This document shows positions 1 through 7,534 of a stretch of 31,213 bases of DNA, piece by piece. Every line of letters begins with the position of its first letter. Within the stretch, counting starts at the first letter, position 1. The position numbers and the translations under genes are program-made. The stretch spans positions 1-31,213 of the forward strand of contig CAKTMO010000021.1 in the NCBI GenBank assembly GCA_934573935.1. The letters run 5' to 3'. Source of the stretch: an uncultured Oscillospiraceae bacterium (GTDB lineage: Bacteria > Bacillota > Clostridia > Oscillospirales > Oscillospiraceae). A model generated the notes under the pieces. The model was not told the origin of the DNA and searched no databases. It saw only the letters and a list, made by a program, of their open reading frames with translations.

Positions 1-77
1 TGGCCGAAGGGGCTCCCCTGCTAAGGGAGTAGGCCGTCAAAAGCGGCGCGAGGGTTCAAATCCCTCCTTCCGCGCCA
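1..77 (+). tRNA. tRNA-Ser(GCU), missing its first 7 nt at the window edge
   Basis: The anticodon stem pairs 13-17 with 25-29 around the loop CTGCTAA, giving anticodon GCT at 20-22. A long variable arm follows, as in class II tRNAs, then a T-arm (50-66) with loop TTCAAAT. The acceptor 3' strand CTTCCGC, discriminator G and encoded CCA end at 77. The matching 5' acceptor strand lies just before the window. The gene is functional-looking and is the integration target of the neighbouring element, whose insertion leaves it intact. Confidence 0.93.
51..77 (+). repeat. attL core: 27-bp direct repeat in the tRNA-Ser 3' end
   Basis: The last 27 bp of the tRNA gene (T-loop to CCA) recur exactly at 14304-14330. 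The identity stops precisely at both edges. The integrase gene lies just inside this copy, which is the usual layout of tRNA-targeting tyrosine recombinase elements. Confidence 0.93.
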
Positions 78-84
78 TACAAGA

Positions 85-117
85 AACCCTGTAACTGTAA
101 CGGTTACAGGGTTTTTT
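85..117 (+). terminator. Intrinsic terminator after tRNA-Ser, supplied by the element
   Basis: An 11-bp perfect stem (85-95 with 103-113) has a 7-nt loop and runs into six T residues. It lies inside the element, so integration gives the tRNA a new terminator. The chromosomal one is displaced to 14331-14360. In reverse it could also stop integrase transcription. Confidence 0.85.
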
Positions 118-135
118 GTATGCCCAAAAATGGAG

Positions 136-157
136 TTTGACCAAAAATTTGACCACA
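136..157 (+). repeat. Left arm-type integrase sites, two TTTGACCA repeats at 12-bp period
   Basis: TTTGACCA starts at 136 and again at 148. The same motif pair with the same 12-bp spacing occurs near the right end (14189-14210). Short direct repeats next to att cores are the normal binding sites for the N-terminal arm domain of this integrase class. Confidence 0.7.
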
Positions 158-186
158 ATCGTGGGTTAACCCTGCTTTTTCTTGCC

Positions 187-1371
187 TTATTTGAGCGTAT
201 CTATGTACGCGTCTACCCTCCCCATGGACTCACGCTGTGCATCTTCGTCGGGGTGAGTATATGTGTTTAGTGTCGTCATGGCATTAGAGTGCCCTAAAAT
301 CGTTTGTACGGATTTGATGTCCCCCCTGTTATCAGCAATCGCCAAGGAGGCAAAGGTGTGCCGCAAATCGTGGGGGCGAGCATCAGGGCGGCCGATCTTC
401 GCAACGATTCTCTTAAAATGCTTGTAGAAAGTCACAATAATCAGATGCCGTCCAAGGTCGTTGGTAAAGACCAAATCCCATTCATTGTTCCACAACTTGC
501 CAGCCAGCCTTGCGTTTTCCTCCTGCCTCATCTTTTCGTTTTTCAGACAGGCAATGACACTGTTTGTTACACAGATGGTGCGGGGCTTTTTCGTCTTCGT
601 ACATTTTTTGATGACGTATGTTCCACCGTTCTCGCTGCGAATTTTCTGAAGCTGCTGCGCAATCGTTACCGTTTTCTTTTCAAAATTAACATTGGACCAG
701 CTGAGGCCAAGGCATTCGCCCTCGCGGACACCAGTATAAATGCAGAACAAATAAGCGTTCTTAAACTCAGGGTCATCCTCAAGTGCTTCAAGAAACGCGG
801 AAAGCTCTTCACTATTCAAGGGAATGATTTCGTGCTTCTCGACATTTGGCAACTTTGCTTTTTCGCAAGGATTCCTCTCTATCAGTTCTTCATCGACGGC
901 GGCTGTCAAAGCGGAACTCAAAGTAGAGATGGCATTTCTGATGGTTTTGGCGGCCAGCTTTTTGCCTTTTGAGTCTCTATACTTCTGCAACTCCCTAATC
1001 AGCCGTTGGACGTCGGACAGGGCAAGTTCCTGCAATCGAATGCCACCTATGTAGGGGTTAATGTGATTTTTGATGAGCCCCTCATAGCTGGAGGCAGTTA
1101 AGGCAGCTTTCAAGTCTTTTATATAATCCGTCCACCATTGTGCCAACCATTCAGCGACTGTTTGTTTTGTTCTTTGACGGTAACTGCCGTTTTTGCTTTC
1201 ATATTGAAATTTGAAGGCTTTTTCCAATGCCTCTTCTGCTGTATCACCGTAAAAGCTCTTGTATTTTTTCTTGCCGTCACTGGTGTACCGCGTATCGAGA
1301 ACACGGACTTCATAGCGTCCGTCCTTTCGGCTGTAAACATTAAGGCCGATATTTTTCTTACACTTCGTCAT
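187..1371 (-). CDS. int: Tyrosine recombinase (integrase) of the element
   Basis: This 394-aa protein would cut and rejoin the element at the tRNA-Ser att site. The N-terminal part (about 1-65, with NVYSRKDGRYEVRV) looks like an arm-DNA-binding domain. Residues about 70-165 look like the SAM-like core-binding domain. The C-terminal catalytic domain shows R216 (YTGVREGE), a lysine-rich beta hairpin near 257-263, HDLRH at 334-338 (H334, R337), H361 (LGHSN) and the nucleophile Y371 (NTYTH). It is therefore complete. The start ATG follows GAAAGGATG on the minus strand. It lies next to attL and reads towards the tRNA, as in Tn916/ICEBs1-type and phage elements. A promoter at 1639-1667 predicts an unusually long leader of about 260 nt. 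Confidence 0.95.
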   Translation of the reverse strand: MTKCKKNIGLNVYSRKDGRYEVRVLDTRYTSDGKKKYKSFYGDTAEEALEKAFKFQYESKNGSYRQRTKQTVAEWLAQWWTDYIKDLKAALTASSYEGLIKNHINPYIGGIRLQELALSDVQRLIRELQKYRDSKGKKLAAKTIRNAISTLSSALTAAVDEELIERNPCEKAKLPNVEKHEIIPLNSEELSAFLEALEDDPEFKNAYLFCIYTGVREGECLGLSWSNVNFEKKTVTIAQQLQKIRSENGGTYVIKKCTKTKKPRTICVTNSVIACLKNEKMRQEENARLAGKLWNNEWDLVFTNDLGRHLIIVTFYKHFKRIVAKIGRPDARPHDLRHTFASLAIADNRGDIKSVQTILGHSNAMTTLNTYTHPDEDAQRESMGRVDAYIDTLK

Positions 1372-1638
1372 TGTTCTTCATCCTTTCAACAGAAATGTAA
1401 TCAAATACCGGCGATTAAGCCAAGGCCCCAATGGGGCAATATCCGTCTTAACTGGAGCAAATCGTCCGACGGCAACGATTTGTGTTTAACAAAATGCGCG
1501 AAATATGCAAAAGGATGAAGATTAAGTTGTGCGCCAGTTCAGGCGAAATTCGTGGTATGTAACACCTCCTTCTCAGAGCATATTAAGATGCTGTTCTTTT
1601 ATTGAACACTCAAGTAAATACTATATCTTGTTGTATAT
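1372..1638 (-). other. Long untranslated leader of the integrase gene
   Basis: No convincing ORF is seen. On the minus strand a very strong Shine-Dalgarno-like AAGGAGGTG lies at 1563-1571, but no ATG follows at a usable distance. Only a GTG overlapping it opens a frame, of 8 codons. It may mark a decayed or non-canonical leader peptide. Confidence 0.4.
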
Positions 1639-1667
1639 AGTATATCACGTCGCCTAAATATAGTCAA
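1639..1667 (-). promoter_or_regulatory. int: Predicted integrase promoter
   Basis: On the minus strand a -35 TTGACT (1662-1667) and -10 TATACT (1639-1644) are separated by 17 bp. An imperfect palindrome ACTATA...TATAGT (1620-1641) overlaps the -10 and start region and could be a repressor site. Confidence 0.6.
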
Positions 1668-1776
1668 ATGGGTGTTTTGCGCTTTCTGCGAATTTTGCAG
1701 GCTCGAACATATTGACATTATCTGCTTTTGTGGTACGTTGGAAATGGAAAAAGAATTTACAGAAAGGATTATTGCT

Positions 1777-1968
1777 ATGAAAAAACGTGCATTGTCGATA
1801 TCTGAAGCCGCCGAAATGTTGGGCGTATCGCGCCCGACCTTATATAAAATGATTAAGGAGGGCAAAATTCCTGCACTGCGGTTGAGGCGCAGGATTGTTA
1901 TACCTATTGATGAATTCAACGAGTGGGTAAGGATTGAAAGTTGGGGCGCGATTAAGGCCACAATATAA
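1777..1968 (+). CDS. xis: Excisionase-like helix-turn-helix protein (HTH_17/AlpA-Xis type)
   Basis: This 63-aa basic protein is a single winged-helix unit. LSISEAAEMLGVSRPTLYKM forms the helix-turn-helix, and GKIPALRLRRRIVIP the wing and final strand. The family includes excisionases and small recombination directionality factors. The ATG at 1777 has AAAGGA 8-9 nt upstream. An upstream in-frame ATG at 1744 lacks a good ribosome site. A TTGACA (1712-1717) with a weak TACGTT -10 lies upstream. It is divergent from int and upstream of the relaxase, which fits a role in excision and early regulation. That function is inferred from family and position. Confidence 0.8.
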   Translation: MKKRALSISEAAEMLGVSRPTLYKMIKEGKIPALRLRRRIVIPIDEFNEWVRIESWGAIKATI

Positions 1969-1989
1969 TGCTAACTACCCGCGCAGCCA

Positions 1990-2012
1990 CCGGCGGATCG
2001 CAGATCCGCCGG
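1990..2012 (+). terminator. Perfect hairpin after xis, next to the oriT-like repeat
   Basis: Arms CCGGCGGATC and GATCCGCCGG pair perfectly around a 3-nt loop. No T-run follows, so termination would be weak. Its place beside the nic-like repeat makes an oriT accessory hairpin equally possible. Its arm contains GATCCGC, shared with four other element hairpins. Confidence 0.5.
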
Positions 2013-2013
2013 C

Positions 2014-2040
2014 ACTCCCCCATTACTAACAGGGGGGTTG
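2014..2040 (+). other. oriT: Candidate oriT / nic site of the mobilizable element
   Basis: CCCCC (2017-2021) and GGGGGG (2032-2037) form an inverted repeat around ATTACTAACA. The right half CTAACAGGGGGGT (2026-2038) matches, as I remember it, the nicking region of ICEBs1 oriT used by NicK. It lies directly upstream of a relaxase of the same family, where such origins usually sit. Nicking itself is inferred. Confidence 0.65.
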
Positions 2041-2088
2041 CGCATACAAGTAGAAATTACATTTGAAAAATATATAGGAGCTTGGAGT

Positions 2089-3078
2089 ATGGATGAAAAT
2101 AGAAATTGTGTACATATCGACTACACCTCATTTGTAAAGGAAAGCCGAACGCCCCAGGAGATTTGCACAGAAATGGGATTGGGGCACCTTAACTTCCTCA
2201 AAAGCCGCAGTGGCCCTTCAGACGAGTATAAAACAGGCATCTCCTTTGGCGGAATTACGATTTGTCATCATGGGCTTGACCAAGAAGGGGTTTTGGTAAA
2301 TTTTTCGGGCGAGGGCTGCAAAACATTCGAACGGGAATCTCCTATCGGATGGGAAGCACTTCGGAAAATCGCTACTGCGTCTGATGCTCACGTAACACGG
2401 CTCGATATCGCATACGACGATTTTAATGGCGTTCTTGATATAAGGGAACTCAAGAGGTTACGAGATGAGAGCAAGTACACGTCACATTTGAAAATCAATA
2501 GAGAAGAACGTACCAACAAAAGAATCGAAGATGGGTTGACGGTATCTTTTGGCGCTATCGGCGGTGACGTATTTATTAAATTCTATGATAAGGCGGCCGA
2601 ACAGAAAATCTATGGAAAGCATTGGGTTCGAGCCGAGATTCAGCTGAGGAGTCAGCACGCAGATAATGCGTTGAGGCTTGGCTTACCGATAGATGAGCTT
2701 TTCGCCTCAGTCATGGGCAAATACCTTGCTTTCAAAGAGGAGAGCATAACAGATAGCAACCCTTCAAGATGGCCGTTGACACCTTTTTGGGAATCTATTA
2801 TCTCTAAGGCGCAGCCAATCTGTCTGACAAGGCCGACAGAGCCCCGTGGCGACAAAACAGAGAAACGCATCGAAAATTTCAAAAATATTACGCGGAGGCT
2901 TGCTCAAGCAATCGGATGGGACCGTGTCTTTAGCCTTCTTCGAGAAACAGCCAATGCGGAATCCGCGATGCCCTATCATTGGGTGCGAGAGGATACAGGT
3001 CCTCAGTTTGTTTTCTTCGGGTGCAGTTCGTTTACCTCTGCAGAACTATGTAGGCTTGATGAGAACCCCAGCGCTTAG
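2089..3078 (+). CDS. Rep_trans-family relaxase / replication initiator (NicK/MobT-like)
   Basis: This 329-aa protein belongs to the Rep_trans (PF02486-like) family, which includes pT181-type Rep proteins, Tn916 Orf20 and ICEBs1 NicK. These nick the origin and stay bound through a tyrosine to start transfer or rolling-circle replication. Family landmarks are RLDIAYDD (104-111), GDVFIKFYDK with the probable catalytic tyrosine near 166, and HWVRAEIQLR. A TTG start at 2038 is possible, but ATG 2089 has TAGGAG 8 nt upstream and is preferred, leaving the oriT-like repeat outside the gene. No coupling ATPase or mating-pore genes follow, so the element would depend on a helper for transfer. Confidence 0.85.
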   Translation: MDENRNCVHIDYTSFVKESRTPQEICTEMGLGHLNFLKSRSGPSDEYKTGISFGGITICHHGLDQEGVLVNFSGEGCKTFERESPIGWEALRKIATASDAHVTRLDIAYDDFNGVLDIRELKRLRDESKYTSHLKINREERTNKRIEDGLTVSFGAIGGDVFIKFYDKAAEQKIYGKHWVRAEIQLRSQHADNALRLGLPIDELFASVMGKYLAFKEESITDSNPSRWPLTPFWESIISKAQPICLTRPTEPRGDKTEKRIENFKNITRRLAQAIGWDRVFSLLRETANAESAMPYHWVREDTGPQFVFFGCSSFTSAELCRLDENPSA

Positions 3079-4003
3079 TTTTTCCCATGCACCCCTTTCA
3101 GAGCTCCATAGCGCCATGCCACGGAGGTGGGCTCAGGCACACGGGGAGGTCAACGTCCATCACGCCCCTGCCTGAGCCTTTCGTTAGCGCATTGCTGATC
3201 GCGGCACAGCTGCAGCGCTTCGAACGAGGACTGCCGTGCCAGCCAAAAGGTTCTCCGAAGGGATGTGCGCAGCGGACGCGCCTGACCGAAACACGACCTC
3301 AGCAAAACAGAGATACTTTACCCTTTAAGAGTACAGCCCCGCACCAACCAAAACACCCCTTGAATTTTCAGGGTAGTATTTAGGTTGCACCAAATAAACA
3401 GCAACACATTGAAAATATGGGCATTTTAGCGCTTCCGGTGGAAGGGAAACTTTACCCTCAAAGTTTTAGCACGGAAACTATCCTCGCCACAATAGAACAA
3501 AAATAGACGCCAAAATAGGTTGATGAAAAAAGGCATTCGCGGCGAGGAAATATGCCCGTTCTGGTGAGCGCCATCAAAAGGACGGGGGCAAATCAAGATT
3601 TGTCTCATGATAGCTAAGGGCGAACGGTTCTCCTGAGGTAGAATGGAGCCTTCTGTTCCGGCAGGCAACATGATAGAAAATAGCACCCAATTTACATCTG
3701 TTTTGTGATAGCTAAAGATACATGAGTAGATTGAGAATGTGTGAGATGGTAAGGTGAATAGCTAATTGGGAAAACGACCAACTTATCCCGCGCAGAGCGC
3801 GGGTAGATGGCAGCAGGGAAGGTTCGCATGGTTTCACCCATATCTTTCCCCAAAAGATTCGACTGGAGGCACAGAACATGATTGAGTCAATCCTGTAGGC
3901 GAAAATTTTGCACTCCATTTTGCTGAACTGTCAACTCAGAGGAGCGTGCTGGGGGCGTGTGCAGCGGGACGGCTTTTATCTGACCTATGACATAAAAGAA
4001 GAA
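3079..4003. other. Non-coding region downstream of the relaxase
   Basis: About 0.9 kb shows no convincing gene; the open frames lack ribosome sites and family resemblance. It contains a strong stem-loop (3130-3178), a small hairpin CCCGCGC/GCGCGGG (3787-3803), and two copies of GATAGCTAA near 3608 and 3706, with a variant near 3756. A second-strand origin or a decayed gene are both possible. Confidence 0.5.
3130..3178 (+). other. Large stem-loop, possible single-strand origin
   Basis: GGCTCAGGCA (3130-3139) pairs exactly with TGCCTGAGCC (3169-3178), and an inner GGGG/CCCC (3143-3146 with 3165-3168) extends the structure. It sits about 50 bp after the relaxase gene. Elements that replicate by rolling circle often carry a folded second-strand origin there. 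No T-run follows, so it is unlikely to be only a terminator. Confidence 0.4.
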
Positions 4004-4038
4004 GCGAGAGGCGATCCGCATTGCGGATCGCCTCTCGC
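4004..4038 (-). terminator. Terminator of the metallophosphoesterase gene
   Basis: Two 17-bp perfect arms (4004-4020 and 4022-4038) are separated by one base. On the minus strand they are followed by the pyrimidine-rich TTCTTCTTTTATG. The arm contains GATCCGC, shared with other hairpins in this element. Confidence 0.7.
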
Positions 4039-4126
4039 ATAGATGGCAACCATGCTTGTTATGCGAGAAAGACCACAAGAGCTGCGCGGAAGCGCAGACC
4101 GTTTGGCCTTCCTTTTTCGCTATCCT

Positions 4127-6754
4127 TCAATGCTCCGGCAACTTAGGCTGAGTCTCCGTCAGTGCATTCCTATCGGGCATCGAAAGAACTGCATCATTCC
4201 ATACCCGCACAACACCCTTGTCCAACAAATACTGGATAGACTTCATGACACGGGACGGTGTATAGATGTTCTTCTCGTCCAGAACCTCCATCGGCACCAC
4301 GGCCAAGGCATCCTCTTTGACAGTCGGCGCAAGGATGGACACGCCGCCAGCGTCCAGCAGCTTTGTGTAGGCCGACAACAACGGCTTTCCATCACTGCCC
4401 AGCGCAGGAAGCGGGGACGACTCCAGCAGTTCCTGTACAGAACGAAATTCTCTGCGACCTACCACATCAAAGGCAAAGTATGGCATGAGGTATCCATCAA
4501 ACGGATCGAGATAGATATGGTTGTAGAAGTCTATATCTACAATACTTCCATGCACATATCCGGAACCGCCAAACCGCTTCACCTCTGCAGCAATCTTATC
4601 AAGTGCATTGCGGTACGGCCTGAATGCCATCTGAATCTTTTCAACATACTTTTCCAAGTTGGCAGCGTAGTATTCCAGTCCCTGAAATACGTTGAGTTTC
4701 TGGCCGCCACGCAGCAAATATAGACCAAGGCCATATTGCAGCATGAACATATAGATGCCTTTTTGCTTCAGTGCGTAAATGTCTCCCTGCTGCCGGAAGT
4801 ATTCCATTTGGATGCCACGACCGGCATTGAAATCCATATACTGCTGTGGTGTTATCTGATAGATGCCATCCGCCCATGCTTCGAATGGGTCGTAATACTG
4901 CTCCAGTGAAAACTGGTTAAGATGCCACCTTTTTGGCGTGTACCCCACCTGATTGTCATAGAAAACGGCCACGCCGTCTGCTGTTTTTATCATTCCATTT
5001 TGATGTGTGTGGCCACTCACGTAGACCCAGCCCGGATGCGGAGCGTCGGCAGTCCAGTCCTCCATCTGTGTGTGGGTGAGGACAACCACACGTTTATCGT
5101 TGGCACAGGAGAGAACTTTGTCGTACACAGCCCTGAATCGCTTGGAACGTTCGATGTCTTCCTCGCGGGATACTCTATCTCGGAACAGGCCGGTGTCGGC
5201 GTTGTAGCGTTGGTTTAGTCCGCAGAACCCAAGTCCGCCGAGAACGATCATGGAGCATTCGTCAAAGAACTCCCGCAGGTCGTCGGTGCTGGTGTTCAGA
5301 AGCATTTCCTCTGTGAGAACACAGAGGCCGCCACGAGGCATTCCTGCGGTTTTGCGTCCAACACCGAACTCATCAGAGTTCCGATACATAGAGTTTTTGA
5401 AACAGACCAGAGCCTCATTTTCGAGACAATACAGTTTCGCCTCAAAACCGAACGTAGTTTTATTAAATTCTTTGTAAGCGCCTACGACTTCATCTATTGA
5501 CCGCTTTTGACGAGATTCGCCATTCGCATAGGTGCAGCCATCCCACAGCTCGTGATTGCCAAGAACGAAAATGATAGGACCGCGAAAGCGGAAGAAAACC
5601 GCATCATAGAAGATTTTGGCAACCTCCTCGCTGTCCGCCACATCGCCGCCGACGAGCAGAACTCCATCCGCCATGTCCTCTTTGCTGATTCCAGACAACA
5701 TCTCATCTGCCTTTTGAGCCACCTTGCCCTTGATTTCATCAACAGTCATGCCAGTCAAGCCAAGTTGGGATTCAAGGTGCAGGTCGGTGATGTAAAAGAA
5801 CTTTCCGGCGTTCGGAACGTTGTCGCCGGCGGTGAGGTCATAGAGAACGGGAAGGGCAGAGGCGGTCGTCGCCATGGCAGTTCCGGGTACCTCCGGCAGT
5901 TCCGACTCAACGGCACGGATTTCCGGCAGGGAGGAAGCCGCGTTCTTCGCCTGAGTCTCATTCGCAGGATGTTCAATCCCAAAACGGTCCAAAATCTCAT
6001 CCGGTAGCCGGCGGAGGAGAGTATCGTCCAGCTCAAGAGCTCGGTGAAGTCGTTCCTCGGTGAGCTGCTCATCTGCCAGTTCCATCACAACATCCGGATA
6101 GCTGGATATGGCGGCGTCAATCACGTCCTTATCCTTTTTGAAGCGTGGCGGTAATGAATCGTATCCTTCGCCGCTTTGCCTCATAATTGCCACTGAGAGC
6201 GTCTTTGTGAGCTTTTGGCGTGGAAAGTACCAGGTAACATCGCAAAGGGAATATCCCTTAGGAATTGCCTCTGCAGCGTCCATAAGCATCTTTGGGTTGA
6301 TATACTCTTTGGGAACAAAACTGAGAGACCGCCAATTCGCAACCACGGCAGCCGCACACATTTCACTTCCAAGAGCCCCTTTCAACACGTTCTCAGGCAC
6401 AGCCGAAAGAAGGGCTCGCTCACCTGTGACCTCGCCGGAATCCCGGCTCACCGCATCGAAACACCTTGCCGTAGTTCTATATTCTTCGGGGGTATAAAGG
6501 AAGTTCAATACATTGGCGGACACAGCCTTGTCACATACTTCATCGGTTTTCAGTCTCTTGGCGGTATATTTCAGGACGGGGGAAGCATATGGTTCCTCAT
6601 TTTCAAGCGCGAGAAAAACCATTTCCTCCGTCTGGACTGCTTTGGGAATATTTGAGAGCGTCCCCGCGCAGGGATGCTCGTAGAAGTTTGTGGTTGGATT
6701 GATGGGCATGAACCCAAAATATTCTTTAAGTCTGTTAATGTGCGCTGCATCCAT
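4127..6754 (-). CDS. Large calcineurin-like metallophosphoesterase, element cargo
   Basis: This 875-aa protein has a central metallophosphoesterase domain with all metal-binding motifs. They are ITDLHLES (D324, H326), GGDVAD (D371), LGNHELWD (N400, H401), LTHTQ (H561) and SGHTHQNG (H582, H584). The first 300 residues look helical and repetitive, with several NPKMLMDAAEAIPKG-like units. A C-terminal 230 residues matches nothing I recognise. Phosphodiester or phosphomonoester hydrolysis is expected; the substrate is unknown. ATG 6754 has GAGGA just upstream and is preferred over GTG 6775. The gene is a lone transcription unit with its own hairpin terminator, typical of accessory cargo. A defence role is possible but only inferred from its setting. 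Confidence 0.8.
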   Translation of the reverse strand: MDAAHINRLKEYFGFMPINPTTNFYEHPCAGTLSNIPKAVQTEEMVFLALENEEPYASPVLKYTAKRLKTDEVCDKAVSANVLNFLYTPEEYRTTARCFDAVSRDSGEVTGERALLSAVPENVLKGALGSEMCAAAVVANWRSLSFVPKEYINPKMLMDAAEAIPKGYSLCDVTWYFPRQKLTKTLSVAIMRQSGEGYDSLPPRFKKDKDVIDAAISSYPDVVMELADEQLTEERLHRALELDDTLLRRLPDEILDRFGIEHPANETQAKNAASSLPEIRAVESELPEVPGTAMATTASALPVLYDLTAGDNVPNAGKFFYITDLHLESQLGLTGMTVDEIKGKVAQKADEMLSGISKEDMADGVLLVGGDVADSEEVAKIFYDAVFFRFRGPIIFVLGNHELWDGCTYANGESRQKRSIDEVVGAYKEFNKTTFGFEAKLYCLENEALVCFKNSMYRNSDEFGVGRKTAGMPRGGLCVLTEEMLLNTSTDDLREFFDECSMIVLGGLGFCGLNQRYNADTGLFRDRVSREEDIERSKRFRAVYDKVLSCANDKRVVVLTHTQMEDWTADAPHPGWVYVSGHTHQNGMIKTADGVAVFYDNQVGYTPKRWHLNQFSLEQYYDPFEAWADGIYQITPQQYMDFNAGRGIQMEYFRQQGDIYALKQKGIYMFMLQYGLGLYLLRGGQKLNVFQGLEYYAANLEKYVEKIQMAFRPYRNALDKIAAEVKRFGGSGYVHGSIVDIDFYNHIYLDPFDGYLMPYFAFDVVGRREFRSVQELLESSPLPALGSDGKPLLSAYTKLLDAGGVSILAPTVKEDALAVVPMEVLDEKNIYTPSRVMKSIQYLLDKGVVRVWNDAVLSMPDRNALTETQPKLPEH

Positions 6755-6965
6755 GAAATGTTCCTCATTTCCCACAGGCTATCTAATATTATGATACCAT
6801 GGCTTGCAAAACGGCGCAATAAAAAACTCTCGTTCATACAGGCTTGGCGTAGAACCGTACAAGCATTAGCCCCATTGATGGTTATGCTGAGAATGGCGCA
6901 CAGCGTCCCGTACCTGAGGTGCCATGCTGGTCACAAAATATTCATATCATCCGTTTGCTGGACGT

Positions 6966-6973
6966 GTTATAAT
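6966..6973 (+). promoter_or_regulatory. Extended -10 promoter for the Cys-rich small protein
   Basis: TGTTATAAT matches an extended -10 element (TGnTATAAT). No good -35 is seen. It lies about 45 bp before the ATG at 7017. Confidence 0.5.
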
Positions 6974-7016
6974 ATATTTGAAAATCATTGTTTAGGGCAG
7001 CGAGGGGAGTGATAAC

Positions 7017-7328
7017 ATGGGCTTGGAAAAAGCCATTGCATCCGGGCAAGAGCACCGCAAGCCGTACCACGGCGCGAAGGCGGTGTGCTTCAACTGCCGT
7101 AACCATGGCACCTGCGATTATTGCAAGAGCAATCGGCTGCACAGTACACGCAGGCGCGAGGCGGCGGCAGATATGCAGCAAAGGGAATATAATAGCTATA
7201 ACTGCGGCGGGGAGGACTCCGCCGCAGATGTTTTTTATGAGAGCCGCCTTGCCGTTCTGACAAAGAAGGACACGGGCATCGCCACATGGCCTCCTATTAT
7301 GGTGGGTGCAAACCGCGAAATCAATTGA
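7017..7328 (+). CDS. Small Cys-rich (zinc-binding-like) protein with a questionable tail
   Basis: The frame encodes 103 aa. Residues 24-40 carry CFNCRNHGTCDYCKSNR, a CxxC...CxxC cluster seen in small proteins of Clostridia phages and integrative elements, followed by a basic stretch (HSTRRRE). Zinc binding is inferred and the function is unknown. AGGGGAG precedes the ATG. The last third is suspicious, because a textbook intrinsic terminator (7202-7236) lies inside the frame. The ancestral gene probably ended near codon 60, with the remaining codons read-through of junk or of a neighbouring gene remnant. Confidence 0.6.
   Translation: MGLEKAIASGQEHRKPYHGAKAVCFNCRNHGTCDYCKSNRLHSTRRREAAADMQQREYNSYNCGGEDSAADVFYESRLAVLTKKDTGIATWPPIMVGANREIN
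7202..7236 (+). terminator. Intrinsic terminator inside the Cys-rich frame
   Basis: CTGCGGCGG (7202-7210) pairs with CCGCCGCAG (7219-7227), followed after AGT-like spacing by TTTTTT (7231-7236). Being inside an open frame is unusual and argues that the 3' part of that frame is rarely transcribed. Confidence 0.65.
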
Positions 7329-7339
7329 AATCACAAAAA

Positions 7340-7384
7340 ATGAGCGAGTTTTCTGAGCTTTACCACATTTCATGAGCGAGTTTT
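7340..7384 (+). repeat. Two 13-bp direct repeats, 32 bp apart
   Basis: ATGAGCGAGTTTT occurs at 7340-7352 and 7372-7384. The surrounding 7329-7480 has no gene I can support. The meaning is unknown. Confidence 0.5.
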
Positions 7385-7480
7385 GCTGGCATCTGCACAA
7401 AAACCGACATTAGTGGATAGCTGCAGAGAGGGAACTTGTAGCAGTTGCTTTTTATGGGAACCTTCTGCGAACACAGCACA

Positions 7481-7516
7481 AGCCGACGATCCGCGCAGTC
7501 GCGCAGATCGCCGGCT
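7481..7516 (-). terminator. Hairpin after the RelB-like gene
   Basis: Sixteen-nt arms (7481-7496 and 7501-7516) pair with two mismatches around a 4-nt loop. It lies 18 bp beyond the stop codon of the minus-strand gene. The arm contains GATCCGCGC. The tail on the minus strand is only moderately T-rich. Confidence 0.55.
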
Positions 7517-7534
7517 TGTTTTCCAAAGTTGCGC

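Noticed and set aside
3087..3383. A 98-codon frame after the relaxase
   Set aside because: No ribosome site, unusual composition, and it covers the large stem-loop; treated as non-coding.
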